Origin: Ruminococcus sp. YE282
GTDB lineage: Bacteria > Bacillota > Clostridia > Oscillospirales > Acutalibacteraceae
DNA: 64,000 nucleotides
Direction: 5' to 3'
Assembly: GCA_900101355.1 (NCBI GenBank)
Contig: FMUV01000003.1
Location: 78,984-142,983 of the forward strand
Position 1 is the stretch's first letter; each line of letters opens with the position of its first letter. Both the position numbers and the translations under genes were made by a program. Shown one piece after another: positions 1 through 8,511 of the stretch. The notes beneath the pieces are model-generated. The model was not told where the DNA came from and did no database searches. It worked only from the letters and a program-made list of their open reading frames with translations.

Positions 1-23
1 AACCCAAAATATGCCCATGGGCG

Positions 24-929
24 TTACCCGTTTAAAACAGCTTTAGAGCATTGCCTGGTGCTGTAACCGAATACTTTCATCATAGTAATGGTTTTTTTGT
101 TTGCGTCAACAACCGATGTTGTAGCGATAAACAATGTTACAACTGCAAGAACAATGCCTATTCCCATTATCATAATTGCCATCATTTTGCTTGCCAATTT
201 GTCCATACAGGATGACATTTGCATCATTGCCGAAAAACAGAACACAGCAAATGTAATAAAGAAAATCAGCGACTTCCTCTGTCGTACATTACTTTTTTCA
301 AGTTCACGCAGAAATGACATATCCGTATCTTTTTTTGCATGAACTACCTTCCGTGTTGATTGTCCCCTGATTAACCACAATGCAGGTATTTTTAACTTTA
401 TAAAACTGTAATAAACCGCCAGCAATGCAAAAAAGATTGTTGGAAGCACTACGAGTGCAAAACATAATCCCGGGTGGAATGAAATTGAAATATCAGGCAG
501 AAGGCCTTCTTTATTTTGTAATTCATAAAGTTTTGGCATTAATAAGTGTGCGCCGGAATAACCAAGTGCAGTTCCGACAAATATGGGTAATCCGAATACC
601 CAAAAGTTTTTTGCCACGGTGATTCTTGAATATCCCAAGGCCTTTAGAATACCGAGCTGCTTTTGGTTTGTTTCAATATAATGTCCTATGTAAAAGCAAA
701 TAAGTACGACGGTGGTAAGAAGCAGGCAGCCGCCTGAAACTGCGCTGATTACTATTGATGTATTGCATTGTGCTTCATAGAATATTCTTAACACTTCATG
801 TGTTATTTGGTCGTCTATTGCAGATAAATCCAAATAATAATTTAAAAACATTGTACATACAATAACAGCGCAAAAGCTCACTATCAACATTCCGAGCATC
901 TTGAAAATATCCTTGATACTTACTATCAT
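24..929 (-). CDS. FtsX-like ABC transporter permease, C-terminus cut by a stop codon
   Basis: Membrane subunit of an ABC exporter whose ATPase lies just upstream on the same strand. The 301 residues show an N-terminal membrane segment (about 10-30), three more helices (about 58-85, 108-130, 150-178), then two helices near the C-terminus (about 220-240, 248-270). The FtsX-type motif 'LGILKALGYS' near residue 92 recurs as 'MKVFGYS' near 285. The ATG at 927-929 follows AGGAGGT, which overlaps the ATPase stop. The frame ends in TAA at 24-26, but the codons after it read R-P-W-A-Y-F-G, and related permeases usually have an unbroken 'GYRPWAY'-like run here. A Tyr codon therefore seems to have become a stop, and the gene probably continues beyond the window edge. 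Membrane topology is inferred from hydrophobicity. Confidence 0.8.
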   Translation of the reverse strand: MIVSIKDIFKMLGMLIVSFCAVIVCTMFLNYYLDLSAIDDQITHEVLRIFYEAQCNTSIVISAVSGGCLLLTTVVLICFYIGHYIETNQKQLGILKALGYSRITVAKNFWVFGLPIFVGTALGYSGAHLLMPKLYELQNKEGLLPDISISFHPGLCFALVVLPTIFFALLAVYYSFIKLKIPALWLIRGQSTRKVVHAKKDTDMSFLRELEKSNVRQRKSLIFFITFAVFCFSAMMQMSSCMDKLASKMMAIMIMGIGIVLAVVTLFIATTSVVDANKKTITMMKVFGYSTRQCSKAVLNG

Positions 930-939
930 ATGTTACCTC

Positions 940-1632
940 CTACCAAGCAATCTCATATGCTGACTTTGGCTTATCGTTGTAATACTGTTCTATGTTTTTT
1001 CCGCTGTTCATAGATATAACGGTATCAGCCATTTCTGCAATGTTTTGGTTGTGAGTTACCATAACCATAGTAAATCCGATTTCTTTTTGCAGCCTGCAAA
1101 TTAAATCCAGCACCAATCTGCCGGTAGTCTCGTCAAGCGCACCTGTGGGTTCGTCCAAAAACAAAACTTTGGGTTGCTTTGCCAGTGCCCTTGCAATTGA
1201 CACACGCTGCTGTTCACCTCCGCTCAGTTCGTGAGGATATTTTTTTATTTTGTCCGAAAGTCCCACCGCTTTGATTAACTCTCGATAGTTTTTGTTTTTT
1301 GCCAAATCGGCACCCATTTTAACATTTTTGTCTACATTAAGATTTGGCAGAAGAAAATATTGTTGAAAGACGTATCCTATGGTGTCTTTTCTGAAACTTG
1401 TGATTTCGGCGTCAGTCATCTTGATAATGTTTTTGCCGTCATACAATACGGCACCCGAATCGGCAGGCTCCAATCCGGATATAATATTCAGAAATGTGGA
1501 TTTTCCGGAACCGGAGGCACCGAGTATAACCATAAAATCTCCGTCTTTTATGTCTAATGTAATTCCTTTCAGCACTTCGTTTTTACCTTCGCCTGTGCCG
1601 TAAAATTTGTGCAGATTTTCAATTTTAATCAT
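940..1632 (-). CDS. ABC transporter ATP-binding protein (MacB/LolD-type)
   Basis: ATPase partner of the FtsX-like permease downstream. From the chosen start the 230-residue protein has Walker [10 protein letters not shown] near residue 37, a Q-loop 'YVFQQY', the signature LSGGEQQR near 136, Walker B '[13 protein letters not shown]' and the H-loop 'MVTHN'. This pattern is the LolD/MacB class that powers exporters of peptides, antibiotics or lipids; the substrate cannot be read from the sequence. The frame extends 7 codons upstream, but ATG at 1630-1632 fits the usual family N-terminus 'MIKIENL' and overlaps the stop of the TetR gene, which suggests translational coupling. One transcript probably carries regulator, ATPase and permease. 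Confidence 0.93.
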   Translation of the reverse strand: MIKIENLHKFYGTGEGKNEVLKGITLDIKDGDFMVILGASGSGKSTFLNIISGLEPADSGAVLYDGKNIIKMTDAEITSFRKDTIGYVFQQYFLLPNLNVDKNVKMGADLAKNKNYRELIKAVGLSDKIKKYPHELSGGEQQRVSIARALAKQPKVLFLDEPTGALDETTGRLVLDLICRLQKEIGFTMVMVTHNQNIAEMADTVISMNSGKNIEQYYNDKPKSAYEIAW

Positions 1633-2206
1633 CTGTATTTCTACCTTTCTCAAATAACAGCAATCCCTTAAAGACCTCTGTCAGTCTTTCCTCAATTTGC
1701 TTTGCCGTATAGTTGCACAATCCTGTGGAAAACATAGTTGCAATTCCGTGTGTGTATGTCCACAGATGCTGATAAATTCTTTCGGCGGTTTGACTGTCCA
1801 AGCAATACGGCTCCTGTACCGACTTCAATATTTTTTCGTAGTTGTCATCAATACATGGCAGAATTGCAGAAACGTCTTTCTGCTCCTCTGAAGCTCTCAT
1901 AAATAAAAGCTGAAACAACTTTGGCTTTTCGGCTGCAAAACGAATGTATGCAATACCTACTCCTTTAAATGCCGGCTGCATTTTAAGTCCTGTTTCAACG
2001 TATTTTCCATACAATTCTTTTGCTTTCAGTATTACCGAATGTTTTATCTCGTCCATGCTTTCAAAGACGGTAAATATCGGTCTTGCTGAGCTGCCCAGCC
2101 GTTTGCCCAATTCTCTTGCTGTAACGGCGTCAATTCCGCTTTCCTCAGTTATGGATAGTGCCGTATTCAGAATTTCATCCTTTGTGAATTTTGCTTTTGG
2201 CGGCAT
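1625..2206 (-). CDS. TetR/AcrR family transcriptional regulator
   Basis: A 193-residue repressor whose first 50 residues form the TetR helix-turn-helix (FTKDEIL...GIDAVTARELGKRLG...), followed by a helical ligand-binding domain with the 'FAAEKPKLFQLLF' stretch typical of WHG-type TetR C-domains. The ATG at 2204-2206 has AAGGAG upstream. It is the first gene of the operon with the ABC ATPase and permease, and its own promoter overlaps a palindrome, so it very likely represses the operon until an inducer, probably the exported compound, binds. The inducer is unknown. Confidence 0.93.
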   Translation of the reverse strand: MPPKAKFTKDEILNTALSITEESGIDAVTARELGKRLGSSARPIFTVFESMDEIKHSVILKAKELYGKYVETGLKMQPAFKGVGIAYIRFAAEKPKLFQLLFMRASEEQKDVSAILPCIDDNYEKILKSVQEPYCLDSQTAERIYQHLWTYTHGIATMFSTGLCNYTAKQIEERLTEVFKGLLLFEKGRNTDD

Positions 2207-2220
2207 ATGAATCTCCTTAA

Positions 2221-2278
2221 TAAAACATGCGTTTTAAAACGTTAGTTTTATTATATGTGTAAAATTTCCGGGTGTCAA
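2221..2278 (-). promoter_or_regulatory. TetR-operon promoter with overlapping palindromic operator
   Basis: Reading the minus strand, a perfect -35 TTGACA (2273-2278), a 17-bp spacer and a perfect -10 TATAAT (2250-2255) precede the TetR gene. A 30-bp imperfect palindrome at 2221-2250, centred at 2235/2236, starts at the -10 box and covers the expected start of transcription: central 12 bp CGTTTTAAAACG, outer arms TAAAAC and GTTTTA, with 3 unmatched bases on each side. This geometry fits autorepression by the TetR protein. Confidence 0.85.
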
Positions 2279-2540
2279 GCTCTTTATTTAAATTCTACAA
2301 GAGTTTCAGTTGATGAGGTAAAAATAAGCTCTAATTTTTAAATTAGGATAAAAATTTAATATTTTTTCTGAGATTGCATATTTTTATGCAATCTTTTTTG
2401 TTTTTACAGGGGTGGCTGAAAGGAGTTTCGGTCAAGTGTTTCGGTATGATGTTGCATTCAGGTTTTAGAACTTGAGCTGCAGCAAACCAAACTTTTGCAA
2501 AGATGTTGTGCCGACCTTTCAAAATCGGAGGTGACAGAAT
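2279..2540. other. Intergenic stretch at the left edge of the phage-type cluster
   Basis: No credible gene is visible. It holds the terminator at 2371-2399, then only short frames such as GTG at 2412 to TAG at 2468. A GGAGG site at 2528-2532 serves the terminase small-subunit gene. No integrase, repressor or clear attachment-site repeat is present. Confidence 0.6.
2371..2399 (+). terminator. Rho-independent terminator before the phage-type cluster
   Basis: A 9-bp perfect stem (AGATTGCAT / ATGCAATCT, 2371-2393) is followed by TTTTTT on the plus strand. No plus-strand gene lies upstream within the window, so it may insulate the phage-type genes, act as an attenuator in their leader, or be left over from a deleted gene. 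Confidence 0.75.
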
Positions 2541-3020
2541 ATAGATAAAAAACTGAGTAACCGTGAAAAGAACTTTTGCTCTTGTTTTGCAGTTCTCGGT
2601 AATGCCGAACTGGCGGCAAAATGTGTAGGATTTTCTGATGACGCAAAGCAGACGGGTGAGAAGTTGCTTTGCAAAAAAGAGATTACCGACGAGATTTCAA
2701 GGCTGATTGCACAGCGAAGAAAAACTCTTGCCAATATGGCAACAGCAGGGTATTACAGGCTTGCGTTCGGAAACATTGCGGACGCTGTTTCACTTTTGTT
2801 TGAGGAGAATCCGACAAGGGAGAGGCTGGGCGAGATGGATTTGTTTTTGGTGTCGGAAATAAAACGACCTAAGGACGGCACTATGGAGATTAAATTTTTT
2901 GACAGGCTCAAGGCTCTTGAACATCTTGAAACCAAGACGGAGGAGGAAACAACTGCTATGGAATTTTTTGATGCAATAGGTGACAGTGCCCGAAATGCAG
3001 GTGAGAAAATTGGGGATTAG
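2541..3020 (+). CDS. Phage terminase small subunit (putative ATA start)
   Basis: DNA-recognition subunit of the packaging terminase, placed directly before the large subunit. The frame opens after TGA at 2532-2534. Its first codons (ATA GAT AAA AAA CTG AGT AAC) give the usual terminase small-subunit start, with 'LSNREKNF' followed by 'GNAELAAKCVGFSDDA', the helix-turn-helix region. The first conventional start is TTG at 2664, which would delete that region and has no ribosome-binding site. GGAGG at 2528-2532 sits 8 nt from ATA at 2541, ideal spacing, so ATA is either a weak start or a mutated ATG. About 159 residues; the acidic C-terminus overlaps the next gene by 41 nt. Confidence 0.7.
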   Translation: MDKKLSNREKNFCSCFAVLGNAELAAKCVGFSDDAKQTGEKLLCKKEITDEISRLIAQRRKTLANMATAGYYRLAFGNIADAVSLLFEENPTRERLGEMDLFLVSEIKRPKDGTMEIKFFDRLKALEHLETKTEEETTAMEFFDAIGDSARNAGEKIGD

Positions 3021-4275
3021 ACCGTTTTCTGCCAAACAGCGCATTGTGCTTAACTGGTGGCATAAAAACTCAAGGTTTTCAGCACGGGACGCTATTATTT
3101 GTGACGGTGCGGTGCGAAGCGGAAAGACATTTTGTATGGTGCTTTCGTTTGTAATTTGGAGCTTTTACGAATTTAAAAATTCAGATTTTGCTCTTTGCGG
3201 CAAGACCATACGCTCGCTTAGGAGAAATATGGTTACTCCTGCAATACCGATTCTGAAATCTCTCGGATTTGAATGTGAAGAAAAGCTGTCGCAGAATATC
3301 CTGAATGTGCGCCGCAACGGAGTTGTCAACAGGTTTTACCTGTTCGGGGGCAAGGACGAGTCCTCTGCGGCACTGATTCAGGGAATGACGTTGTCGGGAG
3401 TGCTGTTTGACGAGGTTGCTCTTATGCCTCGTTCGTTTGTTGAACAGGCTATGGCAAGATGTTCTGTTGCGGGTTCACGGTTCTGGTTTAACTGCAATCC
3501 CGAACACCCCGAGCACTGGTTTTATCTTGAATGGATAAAAAAGGCTGATGACAAAAACGCTTTGTATCTTCATTTTATTATGGACGATAATCCGTCTCTC
3601 AGCGAAAATGTTAAGCGCAGATACGAAAATCTGTATACGGGAGTGTTTTATGAACGCTTTGTCAAGGGCAGGTGGGCGGCGGTTTACGGTGCAGTTTATC
3701 CGTTTATGATTGATGAGAAAATGTATTGCAATGTGCCCTGTGATGAGTTTTCAAGGTATGCGATTTCCTGTGACTACGGAACGGTGAATCCGTCTTCGTT
3801 TGGCTTGTGGGGCAGGCATAACGGAGTGTGGTACAGGATTGACGAATACTACTTTAACTCACGAACAGAAGGCTTTCAAAAAACCGATGAGGAGCATTAC
3901 AAAGCTCTGTGTGCGCTTGCAGGCGACAGAAATATTGAAAGCGTTGTGGTTGACCCGTCGGCGGCAAGTTTTATTGAGACAATTCGCCGACACGGAAAAT
4001 TCAGGGTTATCCCTGCACAAAACAACGTTGTAAACGGGATACGAAAAGTATCTCAGATGTTAAAGGACGGAAGCGTGAAAATCTGTAAAAACTGCAGGGC
4101 GGCAAAACGTGAGTTTGCAATTTACAGGTGGGACAACAAAAAGGGCGATGACAGTCCCCTAAAGGAAAACGACCACGCTATGGATGAAATAAGGTACTTT
4201 GTTACAACTATAATAGGCGGCGGTTCAAGAACGTTTGCACTTGCCGCTGAAAGACAGGAGGAAAACCTAGTTTGA
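2980..4275 (+). CDS. Phage terminase large subunit (PBSX family)
   Basis: ATP-driven motor and nuclease that cuts and packages DNA into the capsid. Visible motifs in the 431 residues are Walker A 'DGAVRSGKT' near residue 43, Walker B 'SGVLFDEVAL' near 140, the 'FNCNPEHPEHW' coupling segment near 170, and an RNase H-like nuclease with acidic residues in 'SCDYGT' (about 264), 'VVVDPSAA' and 'DHAMDEIRYF'. All key residues are present and the length is normal, so the enzyme looks intact. GTG at 2980 is used here; ATG at 2995 is an alternative with a better AGGTGA site. The stop overlaps the portal start. Confidence 0.93.
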   Translation: MTVPEMQVRKLGIRPFSAKQRIVLNWWHKNSRFSARDAIICDGAVRSGKTFCMVLSFVIWSFYEFKNSDFALCGKTIRSLRRNMVTPAIPILKSLGFECEEKLSQNILNVRRNGVVNRFYLFGGKDESSAALIQGMTLSGVLFDEVALMPRSFVEQAMARCSVAGSRFWFNCNPEHPEHWFYLEWIKKADDKNALYLHFIMDDNPSLSENVKRRYENLYTGVFYERFVKGRWAAVYGAVYPFMIDEKMYCNVPCDEFSRYAISCDYGTVNPSSFGLWGRHNGVWYRIDEYYFNSRTEGFQKTDEEHYKALCALAGDRNIESVVVDPSAASFIETIRRHGKFRVIPAQNNVVNGIRKVSQMLKDGSVKICKNCRAAKREFAIYRWDNKKGDDSPLKENDHAMDEIRYFVTTIIGGGSRTFALAAERQEENLV

Positions 4276-5414
4276 AATTTGGAAGAAAAAAGCACGGCAT
4301 AAAGTCTGTGGTTCAGACCGTGCCCGGGGCCGTGCAAAGCGAAAGCCTTTTGTTTTCAAGGTATGAAGCTCAAAGCAAAGCCGAAAGAGAACTTTACCTG
4401 AGCTTGCGGGAGTCGGTTCCCGTTATTGACGCCGCAATTAACAAAATTGTCAGGCTTATAGGGAATTTCAGAATAGAAACGAGCGGAAGCGCATCTCAAA
4501 AACTTGCGGACGAGTTTGTTAAAAATGTAAAAACGAACGGTTCTTCGGGCGGTATGATGAATTTTGTTTACTGCTACCTTGACAGCCTGCTGACCTATGG
4601 AGCGGCAGTGGGTGAAATGGTTCCCGACGCAGGCGCAAACGGCATTGCCGCACTGTATAACGCAAGTCTTGACGACGTTGAAATCCGAGCAGACAAAACG
4701 CCGCTTGACCTTGTTGTGTGCAAAAACGATATGGGGCAAATTGCGCCGGTTAAATATCAAAATTTGGTGTTTGCAACCTTGCTCAATCCCAAGTCGGGTA
4801 CGGTGCACGGAACATCGGTTTTGAGCGGACTTCCGTTTGTCAGTTCAATTTTGCTGAGAATATTTCAATCGCTGAAAAACAATTGGGAAAGAGTTGGCGA
4901 CGTGCGCTTTGCGGTTACCTATAACCCCGGTGCAAACGAAACTTTCAGCGAGGAGAGCGCAAGACAGATTGCCGACGAGTGGAAAAAGGCGATGAGAAGC
5001 AGAAACGTATGTGATTTTGTTTCTGTGGGTGATGTGAGCGTTAAGGTTATCGGAGCGGAAAATCAGATTCCCGATTGCGAGATTCCTGTTCGCACAATAA
5101 TGGAGCAGATTCTTGCAAAGCTTGGAATACCGCCGTTTTTGCTTGGGCTTTCGTGGTCAAGTACCGAGCGTATGAGCGAACAGCAGGCGGATATTCTTAC
5201 GAGTGAACTTGAGTATTACAGGGCGGTTGTGGAGCCTGTTGTGCGCAGGGCGGTTGAGTATCACCTTAGGCTCTCGGGATACAATGAAAAAATCAGGGTG
5301 ATTTGGAACGACATAAATCTTCAGGACACTTTGGAGCTTTCTCAGGCAAGGCTTAACAACGCCCGTGCGGTTCAGATTGAAAAAGAAATTGGTTTGGAGG
5401 TAGTTGATGAGTAA
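4272..5414 (+). CDS. Phage portal protein
   Basis: Forms the dodecameric ring at the capsid vertex through which DNA enters. The 380 residues have the portal pattern: 'SVPVIDAAINKIVRLI' near residue 48, a central 'LLTYGAAVGEMV' segment, the 'GTSVLSGLPFV' helix entry, and 'LGIPPFLLGLSWSSTERMSEQQAD' near 285, where portals bind neighbouring subunits. It starts at TTG 4272 inside the terminase stop (TTGA), with AGGAGG 10 nt upstream. Its order after the terminase is standard. Confidence 0.9.
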   Translation: MKFGRKKHGIKSVVQTVPGAVQSESLLFSRYEAQSKAERELYLSLRESVPVIDAAINKIVRLIGNFRIETSGSASQKLADEFVKNVKTNGSSGGMMNFVYCYLDSLLTYGAAVGEMVPDAGANGIAALYNASLDDVEIRADKTPLDLVVCKNDMGQIAPVKYQNLVFATLLNPKSGTVHGTSVLSGLPFVSSILLRIFQSLKNNWERVGDVRFAVTYNPGANETFSEESARQIADEWKKAMRSRNVCDFVSVGDVSVKVIGAENQIPDCEIPVRTIMEQILAKLGIPPFLLGLSWSSTERMSEQQADILTSELEYYRAVVEPVVRRAVEYHLRLSGYNEKIRVIWNDINLQDTLELSQARLNNARAVQIEKEIGLEVVDE

Positions 5415-6402
5415 AAACAATGTGCGAAAGCAGGCTGTTTCGGGAACTGTGATTGACGGCGGTGCCGAAGGCGTAAGCGAGGAAGAACTTAAACTAATCA
5501 ACGGCTACACAAGGCGAAAGCTTAGTGCGAACGAGGTATATGTTTTTTCGGTTGTACTGTGTGACAATGACATTGACCGTGACGGCGAACGCTTTACGGT
5601 GGAATCGCTTTTTGAACTTGAAAAGCTGTTTGTAGGTAAAACAGGAATTTTTGACCATACTCCGAGTGCCAAAAATCAGACGGCAAGGATTTTCTCCTGC
5701 TCGGTGGAGGCTGTCGGAGGCCGCAAAACTGAGTTGGGTGATGATTATTTCAGGCTCAAAGCAAGGGCGTATCTGCCAAAAAGCCAAAAGAACGGCGACA
5801 TAATTCTTGCGCTTGACAGCGGAATTATCAAAGAGGTCAGCGTTGGCTGTGCGGTTGAAAAAGTTGTGTGCAGTGTTTGCGGCGAAGAAATCGGAATGTG
5901 CGCCCACAAAAAGGGCGAGATTTACGGCTCAAAGATTTGCTGTGGAGAGTTGACCAATCCGTATGATGCATATGAATGGAGCTTTGTGGCGGTGCCGTCA
6001 CAGAGGGCGGCAGGCGTTACAAAGTCCTGTTGCGGAAAGGAATTGACAATGGAGAATATTTTAAAAAGACTTGAACTCGGAAAAGGCTTTGTGTTGGACG
6101 ACAACGAATGCAGAAAACTTGCAGATTATATTGACAACCTAAAAAAATCGGCTAAGGACGGAATAATTTACCGTGATAATCTTACAAGAGAAATGCTGAG
6201 GCTTGCCGCCTGCGTTCAACCCGAGATTTCAAGAGAAACCATGGAAAGTATTGCAAAAAATATGACTGTGTCTCAGCTTAAAGAATTTAAGACTGCGTTT
6301 GAAAAGCAGAAAAACGAGAGCATTGCGCCGATGATACAGCTTTGTTCGGATAAAAACAAAGGCATAAACAACACCGTTTTAAACGGTCAATTCAGAATTT
6401 AA
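5407..6402 (+). CDS. Prohead protease fused to a scaffold-like domain
   Basis: Likely capsid-maturation protease. The first 200 residues resemble HK97-type (S78) prohead proteases: 'NDIDRDGERF', a His in 'FDHTPSA' and a Ser in 'IIKEVSVGC' as probable catalytic residues, and the closing 'YEWSFVAVPSQRAAG'. Between Ser and the end lies a Cys/His-rich insert (C-x2-C ... C-x-H ... C-C), possibly metal-binding. The last 110 residues are helical and charged, as expected for a cleavable scaffold. ATG at 5407 has GGAGG 6 nt upstream and overlaps the portal stop. Family assignment is by motif pattern, so moderately secure. Confidence 0.72.
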   Translation: MSKNNVRKQAVSGTVIDGGAEGVSEEELKLINGYTRRKLSANEVYVFSVVLCDNDIDRDGERFTVESLFELEKLFVGKTGIFDHTPSAKNQTARIFSCSVEAVGGRKTELGDDYFRLKARAYLPKSQKNGDIILALDSGIIKEVSVGCAVEKVVCSVCGEEIGMCAHKKGEIYGSKICCGELTNPYDAYEWSFVAVPSQRAAGVTKSCCGKELTMENILKRLELGKGFVLDDNECRKLADYIDNLKKSAKDGIIYRDNLTREMLRLAACVQPEISRETMESIAKNMTVSQLKEFKTAFEKQKNESIAPMIQLCSDKNKGINNTVLNGQFRI

Positions 6403-6415
6403 CGGAGGTAATTAT

Positions 6416-6751
6416 ATGAATGTAAACTTTAACGGCTACGGCGAAAACGTTGCGACTTTTGTTGCGGACAGCAGTTTGACTGCGGCAGGCGTGCCTGTGA
6501 AAATTACGGCTGACGGAACCGTCGGCAAGTGTTCGGCAAACGATATATTTTGCGGAATTTGTGTTGGACTGCGTGACGGATACGCCGCTGTTCAGCTTTC
6601 AGGATATGCAAAGGTGGACGTTACCGCCAAACTTACGCTCGGATATTCAAAACTTGCCGCGGCGGCAAGCGGCAAAGTGGCTGCAAACACTAACGGCAGG
6701 GATATTCTTGTTATTGATTCCACAACGACAAGCGCAGGTATAATTCTTTAA
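6416..6751 (+). CDS. Capsid decoration/stabilisation protein, DUF2190-like
   Basis: A 111-residue beta-rich protein between protease and major capsid genes, the usual place for a head-decoration protein. It has the Gly/Ala/Val-rich make-up of DUF2190-like proteins: 'AAGVPVKITADGTVGKC', 'DIFCGICVGLRDGYAAVQLSG', then 'TLGYSKLAAAASGKV'. GGAGG precedes the ATG by 7 nt. Function is inferred mainly from position and composition. Confidence 0.65.
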   Translation: MNVNFNGYGENVATFVADSSLTAAGVPVKITADGTVGKCSANDIFCGICVGLRDGYAAVQLSGYAKVDVTAKLTLGYSKLAAAASGKVAANTNGRDILVIDSTTTSAGIIL

Positions 6752-6768
6752 TACAAGGAGGAGAAAAT

Positions 6769-7776
6769 ATGGCTAACTATGAAAATATAACAATTGAAAA
6801 GGGAATGTATCAGGGCAAGGGAAGCCTTACGGACGTACTTGAAAAGCTTGACCCGTCGGAAAATTATGTCGGTACATCGCTTGAGGGTCTTGACGCGTTT
6901 TCACGTCAGCTTAAGCGTTTTGACATCAAGGTGAGCGGCAGGGGCAGTGACTGCGTTGAAAAATTCTTTCAGAGTTCTGATTCTTCGGCTCTCTTCCCGG
7001 AATATGTAAGCAGAGCGGTATATCAGGGAATGGAACGTGCTGATGTGCTTTCAAATCTTGTGGCTACCGTAACCGATATTGACGGTATGGATTACCGCAG
7101 TATTGTGTCAAATCCGAGCGATGATGATAAGACACTTAAAGTTGTCAGCGAGGGTGCGGTTATTCCGCAGACAACCGTGAAGACAAGGGAGAACCTTGTG
7201 AAGCTTCACAAGAGAGGCAGAATGTTGGTGGCGTCTTATGAGGCTTTGAGATTTCAGCGACTCGATTTGTTTACGGTAACGCTTAATCAGATTGGCGCAT
7301 ATATTGCAAGAGCACAGCTTAAGGACGCAATTTCGGTAATTATAAACGGAGACGGTAACTCAAATCCGGCGGCAAATATTGAGGCGGCAGAAAGCGGCAA
7401 GCTGAGCTATGACGACATTATCAAGCTTTGGGCAAACTTTTCTCCGTATGAACTCAATACGATTATTGCTCCGACTGAGCAAATGCAGAAAATTCTTTCG
7501 CTTTCTCAGATGCAGGACGCAAATGCAGGCCTTGATTTTCAGGGTACAGGCAAAATGATTACTCCGCTCGGTGCAACTTTGATTCACGCTCCTGAGATTG
7601 CGGCAGGCAAAATTATCGGTCTTGACAAAAACTGTGCGCTTGAAATGGTTCGTGCAGGCGGAGTAACTACCGATTATGACAAGCTCATTGACCGTCAGCT
7701 TGAACGTGCGGCAATTACCTGCACAGCAGGATTTTCAAAGATATTTACAGAAGCTTCCAAGACCCTTTCGTGCTGA
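6769..7776 (+). CDS. Phage major capsid protein (HK97 fold)
   Basis: Builds the icosahedral shell. The 335-residue protein has an N-terminal arm, then the HK97-type pattern: 'FPEYVSRAVYQGMERADVLSNL' near residue 75, 'VVSEGAVIPQTTVKTRENLVKLHKRG' (E-loop and spine region) near 125, 'VASYEALRFQRLDLF', and the P/A-domain segment 'TIIAPTEQMQKIL'. It follows the protease-scaffold and decoration genes, and AGGAGG lies 8 nt before the ATG. Length and domain order are normal. Confidence 0.87.
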   Translation: MANYENITIEKGMYQGKGSLTDVLEKLDPSENYVGTSLEGLDAFSRQLKRFDIKVSGRGSDCVEKFFQSSDSSALFPEYVSRAVYQGMERADVLSNLVATVTDIDGMDYRSIVSNPSDDDKTLKVVSEGAVIPQTTVKTRENLVKLHKRGRMLVASYEALRFQRLDLFTVTLNQIGAYIARAQLKDAISVIINGDGNSNPAANIEAAESGKLSYDDIIKLWANFSPYELNTIIAPTEQMQKILSLSQMQDANAGLDFQGTGKMITPLGATLIHAPEIAAGKIIGLDKNCALEMVRAGGVTTDYDKLIDRQLERAAITCTAGFSKIFTEASKTLSC

Positions 7777-7789
7777 CGGAGGTGATTGT

Positions 7790-8140
7790 TTGAACATTGC
7801 AAACGTAATGTCACGGTTTTCGGCATTGTCGGGAATTGAAAATTCTCAGCTTTATAAGTGGCATACGCTGATTGAAGACGCCTGTGCGTTTGTCAGCTCA
7901 AAATGCATAAAATCGGAGCTTGACGAAAATGATATTAAAAGACTTGAAATGCTGTGTGCGGTCTATGCGCTTAAAATGAGCAGTATGTGCAATGATGATA
8001 ACATAACCTCGTTTACAGCCGGCGACGTGAAAATCACGTCGCCCGGCGGCAGCAATTTTGAAAAACTGTGGAGCGAGCTTGCGGCAAAGTCGGCGGATTT
8101 GATAAAGATTGACGGATTTTTGTTTGGCAGGGTGATGTGA
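7790..8140 (+). CDS. Head-tail connector (gp6-like)
   Basis: A 116-residue mostly helical protein directly after the capsid gene, where the first neck-ring (gp6/gp15-like) adaptor normally lies. Visible features are an N-terminal helix with 'RFSALSGIEN', a Cys-containing helix 'LIEDACAFVSSKC', and 'LCAVYALKMSSM', as in gp6-like DNA-packaging proteins. TTG at 7790 is chosen because CGGAGGTG ends 6 nt upstream; the open frame itself runs further back into the capsid gene. Assigned by position and helix pattern. Confidence 0.65.
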   Translation: MNIANVMSRFSALSGIENSQLYKWHTLIEDACAFVSSKCIKSELDENDIKRLEMLCAVYALKMSSMCNDDNITSFTAGDVKITSPGGSNFEKLWSELAAKSADLIKIDGFLFGRVM

Positions 8141-8511
8141 TGGGCATTTTTAACTCTGTTAGAGAAACAATAAAAAAGTATGGCTCGTCAATCAATATAA
8201 TCGACGGAGACAAAGTAATTAAGTCAAAAGCCTTTGTTGAACCTTTGAGATACAAAAACAGGGTGTATATCGGCGGCGAATATCATTGCCTCGGCTTTTT
8301 TAAAAAAGAGAAATACCTGTATGTAGGAATTGCCGATAATAAGCTGACGGAAAACAGCACTGTAATAGAAACAAACGGCGAAAAATATATTGTTAAAAGG
8401 CGCGAAAAATATTATGTGAAAGACATTCCGATTTATGTGTGGGCAATTTTGCAGCCGTACGGGGAGGTGTTGGAGGATGATTATGACTCAGATACAGAAA
8501 CAGCTGGATAA
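8140..8511 (+). CDS. Probable head-tail joining/neck protein
   Basis: A 123-residue beta-rich, Lys/Tyr-rich protein with no motif I recognise. It starts at ATG 8140, overlapping the preceding stop, and its C-terminus ends in an acidic 'DDYDSDTETAG' tail. Position between the gp6-like connector and a probable tail terminator suggests a head-closure or stopper role. The function is inference from gene order. Confidence 0.5.
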   Translation: MGIFNSVRETIKKYGSSINIIDGDKVIKSKAFVEPLRYKNRVYIGGEYHCLGFFKKEKYLYVGIADNKLTENSTVIETNGEKYIVKRREKYYVKDIPIYVWAILQPYGEVLEDDYDSDTETAG

